A DNA stretch of 64,000 bases from Notolepis coatsorum. Its lineage: Eukaryota > Chordata > Actinopteri > Aulopiformes > Paralepididae. Position 1 is the first letter of the stretch. Every line of letters begins with the position of its first letter. Below are positions 34,325 through 45,460 of this stretch, piece by piece. The translations under genes were made by a program, and so were the position numbers. The DNA is taken from assembly GCA_963971535.1 (NCBI GenBank), contig OZ020594.1, forward strand, positions 113,819,474 to 113,883,473. Reading direction: 5' to 3'. The notes beneath the pieces were generated by a model that had not been told where the DNA came from, did not search any database, and worked only from the letters and a program-made list of their open reading frames with translations.

Positions 34325-34608
34325 AGTAAGGCAACAAGGCCATATTATCTGCATATTTAAACAAGCAAAAGTTATCACAGTCAATTTGTAACTTGTTTCT
34401 ATACAAGGAGAAAAGTAAAGGAGATAAAATGGTCCCCTGCGGTGCTCCTGTGTTGACCGTAGTGACATCAGATAGACTTCCATTAACACGGACCCGTTGA
34501 GGGCGGTCAGAGAGGAAGTCTCTGATCAGATGGATGATATCTCCATTTACCCCTGTGTCAATAAGTGTCTCTCTGAATGAGAGTGTATCTGCATGGTGTT
34601 AAAAGCAG
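34325..34608 (-). pseudogene. LINE reverse-transcriptase fragment
   Basis: On the minus strand the frames read SAFNTMQ, then after a frameshift DIIHLIRDFLSDRPQRVRV, NTGAPQGTILSPLLFSLY and FKYADNMAL. These are the RT motifs before and at the active site (A(D/N)NM in place of SDDT). It is a CR1/Rex-type fish LINE, truncated at both ends. Confidence 0.7.
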
Positions 34609-34732
34609 ATCTCAGGAAGACTTCCGGTTTGACCGCAGAAGAACATGGCAGCCTAACTCACGAGCTCCCCGATAGCGAAATGATATAGCCCCGGAAAACA
34701 TATATTGACAACACCAGGGTATATATTTAATA

Positions 34733-35774
34733 GTGATGAAAGAAGGGGCTATCACAAGACGTAGGGCAAACACGATTACAACTGAAAAAGACGACGGAAT
34801 GGCAGAGAATGGCAATGCAACAGGAGAAAAAGATGGCGACGATGAATCCGAGCGTGAAGCCACGCTGATGAACATCTACAAGGAGCTCAAAGAGTTCAGA
34901 AGAGACAATGAGCGTCAGTTTCGGGAAATTAAAAATGAAATGAACAAAATGAACAGACTCGGTGAAGCGGAGGGGAGAATCGGAGAAAATGAAAATGTGC
35001 TTGATGCGGCAACGGTTTTAATCAGGAAGCTAATGCAGAGGCAGGCTAACGTGGAGGCTAAACTGCTCGACCAGGAGGGCAGAACGAGGAGGGAGAACCT
35101 ACGGGTATACGGTATCCCAGAGGAGAAAGAGGGGATAGACATGCACGGATTTCTAGACAGCCTGTTTAAGGGCGCACTTGGCCTGCCTCATGACATGGAC
35201 CTTCGTATCGAACGAGCACACCGGGCATTATATATTAGCCCCAATGCCTAACAACCCGCAGCTGAAGCCACGGTCAATCGTGGTTAAGTTTGGGAGCTAC
35301 AAAATGAAAGAAGAGATAATACGCCGGACGTGGCAGAAGAAAAACGTCTCATGTGACAATACACGCTTCTATGTCGACCATGATTTCCCCACTGAAATAC
35401 TGAAGAAGCCTGGAGAATATGCCGAAGCCAAGAGAATAATGAAGGAGAAGAATCTAAAGTTCCAGACACCGTATCCTGCGAAGATGAGGGTCTTCTACGA
35501 AGATGGCACCCGCCTATACCAGAACGCAGCGGAGGCGACAGCGGATATGGCAAGATGTGGATACCAGATCACCGTGGTGAACCCTCCTGCCGACCCAGAT
35601 CGAGAGGAGATACAGCGGCTGTCTACCTGGCAGACAGTGGGAAGACAACAGGGACCGGGAGGTAACATGCAGGTGACGGAGAATGGAGGTCCCGCACAGC
35701 AGGGCAATGACCATCACGGGTACCGGGAGAAGCTCCAGGGATTCAGACGGGGACAGTCGGAGACGAACATTTAA
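34733..35774 (+). pseudogene. L1 ORF1 (coiled coil, RRM, C-terminal domain)
   Basis: The first frame (34733-35251, 172 codons) has a charged N-terminus, a coiled coil (NIYKELKEFRRDNERQFREI and on through the LMQRQANVEAKLLDQEGR segment) and the start of the RRM-like domain (RRENLRVYGIPEE). The protein continues in another frame (35178-35774) with RSIVVKFGSYKMKEEIIRRT, FYVDHDFPTEILKK and the C-terminal LKFQTPYPAKMRVFYEDGT and FYEDGTRLYQNAAEA segments. The layout is that of the L1 ORF1p RNA-binding chaperone (Transposase_22). A frameshift near 35230 separates the halves, so it is not functional as written. Confidence 0.85.
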
Positions 35775-36145
35775 GATAACGGTCAAGAAGCACATGAATA
35801 CAGATAAGTCTCAGGGGCATCGTCGTAGAATAACTAACATTACAAAGTGCCAAAAAATAAATAAAAAAACTTTAAAATGAAAATAGAGTGCACTAAATTG
35901 AAAAATAAGCTATAAGCGTGGGAAGGGAAATATCCTTGATAGAGAAAATGGGAGGGGGCGAAGTGAACCGTAATGCAATATGGGTATGACATAGAAGTTG
36001 CAATGTACCAATATATATCTAGGAGATATACAAATGTTAATTGTTGGATGAAAAACACCACCATCTTGATAAGTTCAGTTGAGTTGATCACACTGTATAT
36101 AGACTACAGTGTGAACCATACGTTACATTAGGGTATACAAAATAG

Positions 36146-37126
36146 TAGGGCTGTCTTAAATACTTCGAAGCTTCGAAGCTTTGTTCGATGGCACAAGCTT
36201 CGAACATAAAAAAAAATCTAAGTAAAAAGAAAAATAAAAAAAAATCAATATTTTTTTTATTTATTTTTTTACTTCGGTTTGTGTGTGTGCGGGCGCAGGC
36301 GCATGGGGCCATCGGGTGGGGCCCGGGGGACAAATACACTGGAGGAAAGTAACCCAGCTCAGCACTGCCCAAATTATATCATCACTATTGCCTGTTTGAA
36401 GGATATCATCCTCAAACACATATACACCTACATGCCTTGTAGAATTCCACACATAAGAAAGAAAGATACTGGGATGAATAAACAAAATGGGAAATAAAAT
36501 GTAGAAATGCATGCAATACATAAATAAATATGAATCTCCATATATGAAATAGAACATTTAGATAAGGTGCTACTGAGATGTTTTGGTGAGTTCTTTGTTT
36601 TTTTGTGGAAGTAGCCCTTATTAAAAATGCATGAACATTCACTGATGATTGGTCTGTAGTGGAGTCTACAAGGTCTACATTGCCGGACCATGTAGAATCC
36701 GGACCTTGTAGACTGACATAATTCTGTGCATAGTTTAGTCTACACGGGCCATATTTCAAATAATCAAAATCTTACTTCATTCATCTTAAACATTCTTGAT
36801 TTGGGGGATTGGTAGTTCCCATGAAATCTGAAGTTATTCAAACGACAACAGCGATCCACCTTGAATTAAATCACACAGCCGAGTGAAACCTTGTTGGCTG
36901 CGTCACAGTCACGAAAGGGGCTACTTAATTCATTAATCCAATCCACTTTATTTATAGAGCACATTTAAAAACAACAAAGTTTACCAAAGTGCTGTACAAG
37001 TCCCACAACATAAGATTAAAAAAAATATATATATATATATTAAAAAAAAAATCGAAGCTTCGAATTAAAATCGAAGCTCGGCCCCGAAGCTTCGATTGCC
37101 AAAAAAAGCTTTGAAGGTCAGCCCTA
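36146..37126. mobile_element. hAT element, TTCGAAGCTTCG-rich family, copy 2
   Basis: It starts TAGGGCTGTCTTAAATAC and ends AAGGTCAGCCCTA. The exact TSD CAAAATAG is at 36138-36145 and 37127-37134. It is inverted relative to 19746-21069 and lacks the 320-bp insert of that copy. It lies in the L1 inter-ORF region. Confidence 0.93.
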
Positions 37127-37454
37127 CAAAATAGTAGGGGCATAGTTTTAGTGCCTAATGCACTCCTCTGGTAGACGAGGGGGACCAAAGTGCACGGGTG
37201 AGTATCGATCTCACCCTTTGTACAATTGTTCTATCTGGGGTCCTATCGAACGTAGCTTGGGTAAATGTGGGGGGGGGGGAAATGTGTTTGTTTTTATATG
37301 TTCCTTTTTATTTCATCATATACTATATTGTTGTATGTATATCATCACAATCTCAGGTCCTAGATATGGAAATATGGGGTATAACGCCCCGGGCATAGAA
37401 GCATTAAATACTGGGTTGCACAGAAGAGATACATTATAAGGGATATGGGGCTGA

Positions 37455-38085
37455 TTAAAATAGTATCATGGAATATAGACGGATGTCATCATCCCATTAA
37501 AAGAAGAAAAGTACTGACGTTCTTGAAACAAAAAAACAGATCTTGCACTAATTCAAGAGTCACACCTGAATGAGGAGGAGTTGGCCAAGCTTAAGAGGGA
37601 CTGGGTGGGCCAAATATTTTATAGTACGTTCTCTTCTAGGAAGAGGGGGGTGGCAATACTAGTGAGAAAAAACATAGACTTTAAGGTACACTAGTTTCTC
37701 ACATGATGACGGGAGATGGGTTATATTGGATGCAGATTTGGAGGGACAGAACTACATTAACTAATATCTATGCACCCAACATGACGTACTCAGACTTTTT
37801 TCATGAAGTGTGTGAGGTGATTAGGAAAATAGGGAATAGCAACATAATCATAGGGGGGGACTTCAACCTCGTTGGAGACACCTTGCTGGACAAATCATCT
37901 CAACCCAGGAATACTAGACTGGCGGTCGGTGTAATGATGGATTAATTGGGCCTAGTGGATATTTGGAGGGTCCTGAACCCACAGGAAAGAGATTACACGT
38001 TTTACTCTCACCCACATGCCTCATACTCTAGGATAGACTATTTCCTGATCTCCATAAAACATTTTGAGAACTTAACTCTTCATTG
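37455..38085 (+). pseudogene. L1 ORF2 endonuclease fragment
   Basis: Across frames it reads IVSWNIDGC (APE-endonuclease N-terminus), LIQESHLNEEEL, RKRGVAILV, TNIYAPN, NIIIGGDFNLV (the GDFN catalytic motif), and [20 protein letters not shown] (the SRIDY motif near the domain end). Several frame changes and a stop after VMMD show decay. The domain nicks target DNA in target-primed reverse transcription. The RT half is absent. Confidence 0.82.
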
Positions 38086-39372
38086 GTGTACTTCTCTCTT
38101 CTCCAGGTACAATTGCTGCATTGCTCCCCAACTACAAGCAGAGATATGAATGAGTCAAGGCCTCACTGCTGTAACCAGTGTGGAAAGAGCTTCATCAAAA
38201 AGGCTGCTTTTCTAAAACACCAGCGCACTCATACAGGAGAGAAGAAGCCTTACTACTGTGACCAGTGTGGATCGCGCTTCAGTCAGTCTGGACACTTAAA
38301 GATACACCAGCGCATTCATACAGGAGAGAAGCCCTACCACTGTGACCAGTGTGAGAAGAGCTTCAGTAGATATGACACCTTAAAGAGTCACCAGCGCATT
38401 CATACAGGAGAGAAGCCCTATAACTGTGATCAGTGTGAGAAGAGCTTCAAGACCTCTGGACAGTTAAATGTACACCAGCGCATTCATACCGGAGAGAAGT
38501 CTTATAACTGTGACCAGTGTGGATCGCGCTTCAGGACCTCTGGAGACTTAAAGATACACCAGCGCATTCATAGAGGAGAGAAGCCCTACCACTGTGACCA
38601 GTGTGAGAAGAGCTTCAGTACCTCTGGAAACTTAAAGAGTCACCAGCGCACTCATACAGGAGAGAAGCATACAGGAGAGAAGCATACAGGAGAGAAGCCC
38701 TACCACTGTGACCAGTGTGGATCGCGCTTCAGTCAGTCTGGAGGCTTAAAAACACACCAGCGCATTCATACAGGAGAGAAGCCCTATAACTGTGATCAGT
38801 GTGAGAAGAGCTTCAAGACCTCTGGACAGTTAAATGTACACCAGCGCATTCATACCGGAGAGAAGCCCTACAACTGTGACCAGTGTGGATCGCGCTTCAG
38901 TCAGTCTGAAAACTTAAAGAGACACCAGCGCATTCATACAGGAGAGAAGCCTTATAACTGTGACCAGTGTGGATCGCGCTTCAGGACCTCTGGAGACTTA
39001 AAGATACACCAGCGCATTCATACAGGAGAGAAGCCTTACTACTGTGACCAGTGTGAGAAGAGCTTCAGTAGATATGACACCTTAAAGAGTCACCAGCGCA
39101 TTCATACAGGAGAGAAGCCCTATAACTGTGACCAGTGTGAGAAGAGCTTCAGTAGATATGACACCTTAAAGAGTCACCAGAGCATTCATACAGGAGAGAA
39201 GCCCTATAACTGTGACCAGTGTGAGAAGAGCTTCAGTAGATATGACACCTTAAAGAGTCACCAGCGCATTCATACAGGAGAGAAGGCCTACCACTGTGAC
39301 CAGTGTGGATCGCGCTTCAGGACCTCTGGACACTTGAAGAAACACCAACGCATTCATACAGGAGAGAAGTGA
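38083..39372 (+). CDS. C2H2 zinc-finger protein, terminal exon with 14 fingers
   Basis: The exon probably begins after the acceptor TTCTCTCTTCTCCAG (ends 38106), not at the ATG at 38083. The first plausible internal Met is MNESRPHCC. There are 14 C-X2-C-X12-H-X3-H fingers joined by TGEKPY-type linkers. The fingers come in two flavours: CDQCEKSF and CDQCGSRF. Fingers 3, 11, 12 and 13 share the helix SRYDTLKSH, 4 and 8 share KTSGQLNVH, and 5 and 10 share RTSGDLKIH, so the array grew by block duplication. The linker after finger 6 is expanded to three HTGEK repeats. The frame ends at TGEK-stop; the DNA just after the stop still matches the middle of a finger, so a 15th finger was cut. No KRAB, SCAN or BTB domain is seen; any N-terminal exon lies elsewhere. 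Such proteins are nuclear, sequence-specific DNA binders, often TE repressors in multi-gene fish families. The target is unknown. Confidence 0.88.
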   Translation: MVYFSLLQVQLLHCSPTTSRDMNESRPHCCNQCGKSFIKKAAFLKHQRTHTGEKKPYYCDQCGSRFSQSGHLKIHQRIHTGEKPYHCDQCEKSFSRYDTLKSHQRIHTGEKPYNCDQCEKSFKTSGQLNVHQRIHTGEKSYNCDQCGSRFRTSGDLKIHQRIHRGEKPYHCDQCEKSFSTSGNLKSHQRTHTGEKHTGEKHTGEKPYHCDQCGSRFSQSGGLKTHQRIHTGEKPYNCDQCEKSFKTSGQLNVHQRIHTGEKPYNCDQCGSRFSQSENLKRHQRIHTGEKPYNCDQCGSRFRTSGDLKIHQRIHTGEKPYYCDQCEKSFSRYDTLKSHQRIHTGEKPYNCDQCEKSFSRYDTLKSHQSIHTGEKPYNCDQCEKSFSRYDTLKSHQRIHTGEKAYHCDQCGSRFRTSGHLKKHQRIHTGEK

Positions 39373-39439
39373 GAAGAGCTTCAGTAGATATCTCTGTCTA
39401 CCAGTCGCAGACTGTGTGGACTGACTGTCACTCAAAGTG

Positions 39440-39632
39440 CTTATGGGCGGAGCCAGGCCATAACAGCCTGAAATCTTGAAGCTGAAAAATTATGGTTTTG
39501 AGTACTTGATTAGAAATATAAAACAATGCATTTTTTTGAAAAAAACCTTACAGATGTCTTCAATAGACTAACAGGAATTGTGTAAAGTTGCCCAAATAGT
39601 GCTAGGAATAGCAACGCATGTCCCCTTTAAAA
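39440..39632. mobile_element. MITE fragment (inverted relative of 31517-31951)
   Basis: The reverse complement shares TTTTACACAATTCCTGT-like, AAAAAATGCATTG and TAATCAAGTACTCAAAA segments with the complete MITE. It ends near the GTCCCCTTTAA tip (39620). Confidence 0.7.
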
Positions 39633-40110
39633 TAGGTCTTGTTATACCTGACATCTCTGCAAATGAGGGCAATCTTAACTTTTTTCTAGTTAAGATAAAG
39701 GTTTGAAATTAAATTAATTCGGATCAATGGTATTCCATACAGAGTGAAATGAGCGACCAACAGTGCAAAAAAACAAGATTTTACAAATCGGAGGGAGCAA
39801 GCCTTTGATGTGCCCTTTATTTTTGGTTGAGCACCAAGGTTGAGATGTGAAATAAGAAAATGCCTAATTACTGTACAGTGGTAGAGTTGGTGAAACATTG
39901 GAAATGCTTATTACTGTTCCACTGGCTTTCCTATTGATATATTTCCCAAATATCTACACATGGCAACCATTGTTTACACATAGCAATCGTTGTCCCTTCC
40001 TGCTATCAGAAGGCCTCGTTGAGTCATGGTGTCCTACTCAATCAACCCTGCACCACCAGCGGCCAGTCTGTTGTTTTTTCATCATTGATTTCCTTTGTTG
40101 AACCAGACCA
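39633..40110. other. Unassigned; possible LINE scrap on the minus strand
   Basis: The minus strand has TVGRSFHSVWNTID in one frame, reminiscent of the C-terminal W-N-(S/T)-(L/I)-P motif of LINE ORF2. It is too short to classify. Confidence 0.25.
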
Positions 40111-41634
40111 GGGCCCTATTCCCCGTACCTGGCTAACTGAGTTAGCCGGATAATTTTCAGCATAGCTTGACTTAAGCCAGACATTTCCGTTCCCCGAAGT
40201 TGGATTTTCTAAATCGCCATGGTAACAGATCAGAAAGTTTGAACCTGCTCCGGAGCAGGGTTAAGTTCAGTTAGCTGGATGAACCATGGCCACACCCTCG
40301 CAAAGTAGTGCCAGCTTGCTTCCTGAAATAATTACCACAGTGTAGATCTGCATTATACCATTCTAAATTATGTTTTTGTGCTTCGTTTTCCTAGAGGGGG
40401 CTTTTGAAATGTAAAATAATAGACCTAAATGCTGATAATAAATCATATTCAGCCTATAGATTTACTTTGTCCTAAATAAAATAATGCACGTCATATACGG
40501 CGCTCGGAGTCGCGATACACACTGCATGTGATTATTTTTATAACGGCACATTGCAAATGTGAATCCCGCAGGGATATTTTTAATGAATTAAACCTATCGG
40601 CCGTTTGGCTCTGATTAGTTTCATATATTCTCCGCTGTAGATTTGCTTAACGGAGCGCCCAGATTGTGTTTCATTCAAGCATAAAATTGAAGTGTCTATG
40701 CATGGATTGTGGTCTTTGTGGATTATGAATTACGAGGAATCTGAGGATTGTTGAATTGTATCATCACTCACACGTTATTGTGATATTGTAACTGGGATTA
40801 AAATGTCTGATGAGATGCGCTGTTTGACGGATTTGAGCAATTGAATGAGCCGTTGACGTCACATTAATGCATTTGAGAAAATGCATTTATCTGTTCAAGC
40901 ACTGTTATCTGATGATGAACATGCATCACTGGTATAAACCAAAGGTTAATCAATTCAATGCATATGGATTATGTCCAAAACAGATTAAAACCTGATTAAT
41001 AGTGAGACTGTATAGCCGGCTCCAAGCCTCTCTGTTATTTCGGGGGTCGCGCCTTGAAAATTGTATTTATATATAAAGTAAATGTTACCTAAGCCGAGCG
41101 CATACAGTGCAGATATCCTCATAAGCATCTATTAATTCTTATCAATTAGATACTCTTTGGGCTTGTTTGTATCTACTTATTCTGAAAGAGTTTAACTAAT
41201 TATTTTCGCTAGAAATAGATCTCATTCGATTATTCATTCCATAAACCTACTGCCATCAGGCACATTTAAAGAAATATAATCTGATTGATTGGGGTAATGA
41301 GGGATTTAACATTAGCCTATAGATTATGCATTTAACTTGTCGGCGAGGCTATTGAGCCGTGTGTATTGTACCCATTCTGCAATATGTTAATACAGTTTTA
41401 AATCAATCAATCAATGGCGTTAAAAAATCTGGATTTCTCCGATCGACACCTGCTGTCTTTTCAGCTGAGGCGGCCGCGCGCACTTATCCTGAGCATCAAG
41501 TCTGGTTAGAATTAACGAGACTGAATCCACCTTCGAGGAACAGGGAAAGCGCGGATTCAAACATCAGGTTAATTGAATCTGGATAATGGGACTTTTGATC
41601 GACTTAGTTGAACCAGGTACAAGGAATAGGGCCC
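40111..41634. mobile_element. PIF/Harbinger-like element, non-autonomous
   Basis: GGGCCCTATTCC at 40111 and GGAATAGGGCCC at 41623-41634 are inverted tips. GTAC and (A)CCTGG follow inside on both sides. The first ~200 bp is collinear with the 5' UTR of the Harbinger at 47989 (CTGGCTAACT.AGTTAGCC, GTTTGAACCTGCTCC, CCTCGCAAA), which carries a HARBI1-like frame. No transposase is left here. A LINE tail lies inside (41345-41414). Confidence 0.78.
41345..41414 (+). repeat. LINE 3' tail
   Basis: GTGTATTGTACCCATTCTGC, TTAATACAGTTTTAAA and a (TCAA)n end match the 43045 and 45823 pieces. Confidence 0.65.
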
Positions 41635-42047
41635 AGGCTTTAGCTCCACTATTTTCACCTTGTTTAACAACAAGGAAGGGCCCAAGAGAATGTATTGTAT
41701 TCTGGTTGAAATCTAGTAATCCATTCATGAAAATAATCTTTTTAGTTAAATCAAGGTTGTGCCATGAAGGCAGTGTTATGTTTATATGTGATGTATTTAC
41801 AATGATCTGCATATGTAGATTAATAGTGCCGAGTGGAATATATTGGCGCACATAATCCTCTCAAAGTAACTATGAAGTAACATGTTTATGCATTCAAGAT
41901 ATATCTCTTTTAATCTTTACAGTAAATCTATTATATTGTACAATGTATTTTTCATGTTCTGTTTATAGTGAATAGACATTAAACAATAAATATACATTTG
42001 TATTAATTGTATTCTCGTCATTGAGCAGTCCTTGAATATATAGGTAC
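41635..42047. other. No recognisable feature
   Basis: AT-rich sequence with no supported frame or repeat. Confidence 0.4.
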
Positions 42048-42502
42048 TGGGTCTCATTCCCGAAATTTTTTCAACGATATTTTCTGGAAGACTTATCTTG
42101 GAACCACTGAGACATAATCTATGACAAGTACACTCTGAGTCCTGAACGTGCTGGAGATATGTCTTAAGTGGCTGAAACGGTCGCAGAAATTATATGATCT
42201 GATATCTGCTTGGAGAATGGCATTATGTCGTAAACTCCAAAGCGCGTTCCCGTTCAGCTCATTTGCATACAAACCACGCCCCCGACAGTCCTTATAAAGC
42301 AACTGTTGACGCAGCTGTGTGAAATGGAATGGCGGAAGTGCTTTGAGAGCCGCGTGATTACGAAACCTAGCGTCAGTCAGTGCCAATCAGAGAGCGTCTC
42401 CGAGAAATGCGGCTAGGTTTCATAATCATGCTTGCGCCCATCAAAACTAGATTAGATTAATGTATTGGCATCATATACAGCTCGCGGTACACACCTGCCA
42501 CA

Positions 42503-42529
42503 GCGCGCGCGCACACACACGCGCGCGCA
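42503..42529. repeat. Alternating purine-pyrimidine tract (possible Z-DNA)
   Basis: 27 bp of strictly alternating GC and CA dinucleotides in the order (GC)n-(AC)n-(GC)n, flanked by CA and GTACTGTA. Confidence 0.8.
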
Positions 42530-43044
42530 GTACTGTATATGAATGAATGAATGACATATAATATATATAGCCTACGGGCCGGCGGGCGTAATGAATGAAG
42601 CAGTATGGCTTATTATTCCATAAGCCTATAAGCTACTGTTCATTCGTAGGCGCACACAAGACTTGTTATGGAATATTAATGCAGTCTATTTCCACCGATT
42701 AGCTTTAGTTCTTATTTATTTATCCACTGTCATTTCAGTGTTGGTGTATAGGCTATATAGTGTATTTCAATATAAGTTTAATTGATATATTCGAAGGAAT
42801 GCAGGTTTATAGCTATATCAACCCCCTCCAATGTACAGTAAATGACCAACTATGGTTTTGTCAATATTCCAATGTACAGTTTTGCTTGTACAGTGTAAGT
42901 TTCTACGTCAAATGTACTCTCTTTTCTGGACTCTTTTTGTATCACAAACAGTACTGTATTTGCAAATCTGGTATGTCATAAATGTATAGATGTAGCAGTA
43001 CTGTCTATCTGTGTCGTGTGTGTCATATATGTTACTTATGATGA

Positions 43045-43190
43045 ATTGAAAATGGGGGACCCTGATGTAAACAAGACGAAATTATTTCTCTGGTCTGCAT
43101 CCCCTTATGTAATTGAGCTGTACTGTACTGTACCCATTCTGCAATCTGTTAATAAAGTTTTCAATCAATACCAATCAATGGGATACATTG
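43045..43190 (+). repeat. LINE 3' tail
   Basis: AATGGGGGACCCTGATGTAA, GGTCTGCATCCCCTTA, GTACCCATTCTGCAATCTG, TTAATAAAGTTTTCAATCA. Same family as 45823-45957; 5' truncated. Confidence 0.75.
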
Positions 43191-43560
43191 CATGTTGACC
43201 TGCATTCTTTCAAATGTATATAATTAATCATTAAAACAGATGTGTAACAAATAAGAAATGCAAATTCCACAGAAGGCATTAAATTATAATTATTTTCAAT
43301 CATTTCACAATAATTGCATAATTGTGTTTGAATATCTGAGTAATTAAAGTAATTATACATTTGTCCAAAATAGCTGGTTCAGATATGGTTAATCCAGCTG
43401 CCCTGTGATCAGATGAATCCATATTATTTATTTTTCCGACATAAAATGCGTAATTTCTTATCGTACAAATATTGTCATATTTATTTTAATTATGATCAAG
43501 TAATTAATTCCAAGGAGGCCTGTAGCGTTAACATGAAGGAATCACTATGAGAACACAGTC

Positions 43561-43602
43561 TGTCAAGTTGTAATAAAGTTTTAAATTAGTCAATCAATCA
43601 TG
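43561..43602 (+). repeat. Very short LINE 3' tail
   Basis: GTTGTAATAAAGTTTTAAAT followed by a TCAATCAATCA end, as in the other tails. Confidence 0.5.
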
Positions 43603-43783
43603 AGATTTGATCGTGGGCTGAGAGCAGATTTAAGTGTGCTCCTCAGCACTCTTGGATCTGCTCTCAAATAAGATCTCAGGAAAATTTGAGGACTCCCACT
43701 CCCAGCCCTAATATGTCTTAAATAGGCCGAAATCTGGCTAAGACGAAATATTTCGTCGTAACTACGTTCGAGAATGAGACCCA

Positions 43784-44400
43784 CTGATCTTGTAGTTCCA
43801 CTTAGATGGAAAGACACTCAGGACACAACTGCCATAGAAAAGATTGTATTATGTGATTGAATGGAAGAAAGGTCTTGATTTAAAACGATGCAGAACATTT
43901 ACAACCCTTATTTCAGTTCAAAGAGTCGACCATCAATATCGTCTGCTCTGGGAGTGGAGACCACTAATCACCACCACTAACTTTGTTCAGAAACCTTGTT
44001 TAAATATGCTGATACTAACACAGTAATTTTAAAGCCTAATCTTTAGCATGTATGTAATTGAATTGAATATCAAATGTCCATTAATTTGCATTATAGATTT
44101 AACTTAGACAAAGTAATACACTTAATGTGATGTATATCTGTCAGTGTAAATAAAGCCTATTTGTTTGAAATGCATAATCAGGTTAACTAGGTTAAAGTAT
44201 TCAGTATTAATAAAGCCTATTTGTTTGAAATGCATAATAACCAGGTTTATGCCATGAACAAAATGTAATCCATTCACCCCACACCTTCAATATGTAACTA
44301 CTGTACAATACCTACATAAAGAACAGACCATGTTGTTGCATTCTTCAAACATGTAACATGGCGCCATTTAAAAGCTGTGCCATATAAAAGCAAATGTCTC
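43784..44400. other. Unassigned, with a 55-bp tandem duplication
   Basis: AATAAAGCCTATTTGTTTGA and GAAATGCATAAT occur twice (44148 and 44208). Nothing else is recognised before the minisatellite. Confidence 0.4.
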
Positions 44401-44404
44401 TGGG

Positions 44405-45454
44405 CCTGTAAGATGGCCTGTAAGGTGGCCTGTAGATGGCCTGTAAGATGGCCTGTAAGGTGGCCTGTAAGATGGCCTGTAGATGGCCTGTAGATGGCCT
44501 GTAAGATGGCCTGTAAGATGGCCTGTAGATGGCCTGTAAGGTGGCCTGTAAGATGGCCTGTAGATGGCCTGTAAGATGGCCTGTAGATGGCCTGTAGATG
44601 GCCTGTAGGTGGCCTGTAGATGGCCTGTAGATGGCCTGTAAGATGGCCTGTAGATGGCCTGTAGGTGGCCTGTAAGATGGCCTGTAGATGGCCTGTAAGG
44701 TGGCCTGTAGGTGGCCTGTAAGATGGCCTGTAAGATGGCCTGTAGATGGCCTGTAGATGGCCTGTAAGATGGCCTGTAAGATGGCCTGTAAGATGGCCTG
44801 TAGATGGCCTGTAAGGTGGCCTGTAGGTGGCCTGTAAGATGGCCTGTAGATGGCCTGTAAGATGGCCTGTAGATGGCCTGTAAGATGGCCTGTAAGATGG
44901 CCTGTAAGATGGCCTGTAGGTGGCCTGTAAGATGGCCTGTAGATGGCCTGTAAGATGGCCTGTAAGATGGCCTGTAAGATGGCCTGTAAGATGAGCCTGT
45001 AAGATGGCCTGTAAGATGGCCTGTAGATGGCCTGTAAGATGGCCTGTAAGTGGCCTGTAAGATGGCCTGTAAGATGGCCTGTAGATGGCCTGTAAGATGG
45101 CCTGTACGTGGCCTGTAAGATGGCCTGTAGGTGGCCTGTAAGATGGCCTGTAAGATGGCCTGTAGATGGCCTGTAGATGGCCTGTAAGATGGCCTGTAGG
45201 TGGCCTGTAAGATGGCCTGTAAGATGGCCTGTAGATGGCCTGTAAGATGGCCTGTAGGTGGCCTGTAAGATGGCCTGTAGATGGCCTGTAAGATGGCCTG
45301 TAAGATGGCCTGTAAGATGGCCTGTAGATGGCCTGTAAGATGGCCTGTAGATGGCCTGTAAGATGGCCTGTAGGTGGCCTGTAAGATGGCCTGTAGATGG
45401 CCTGTAAGATGGCCTGTAGGTGGCCTGTAGATGGCCTGTAAGATGGCCTGTAGA
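44405..45454. repeat. GGCCTGTA minisatellite, about 90 units
   Basis: It is built of 11- and 12-bp units: GGCCTGTAGAT, GGCCTGTAAGAT and the GGT variants, in irregular order. No stop is formed on the minus strand in two frames, giving overlapping open frames of about 390 codons (TGHLQAILQA/YRPSYRP repeats). These follow from unit composition and are not called as genes. Confidence 0.95.
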
Positions 45455-45460
45455 CAGGGC

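Larger units (their letters stand above)
34612..38085 (+). mobile_element. L1/Tx1-type LINE, 3'-truncated, split by a hAT
   Basis: An ORF1 (34733-35774) is followed by a spacer and the endonuclease start of ORF2 (from about 37455). The reverse transcriptase is missing: L1 similarity stops at the zinc-finger exon near 38085. The hAT 36146-37126 lies between the ORFs. Loss of the 3' rather than the 5' end is not the usual LINE truncation and points to a later deletion or rearrangement at the 38.09-kb junction. Confidence 0.8.
42048..43783. mobile_element. TIR element with TGGGTCTCATTC tips
   Basis: TGGGTCTCATTCCCGAA (42048) and TTCGAGAATGAGACCCA (ends 43783) are inverted with one or two mismatches. 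No clear TSD and no transposase are seen, so the superfamily is open (Harbinger or Kolobok possible). It contains a purine-pyrimidine tract and two LINE tails. Confidence 0.65.

Noticed and set aside
33838-34360. Three overlapping proteins of 150-163 aa
   Set aside because: They are one 23-bp tandem repeat read in three frames.
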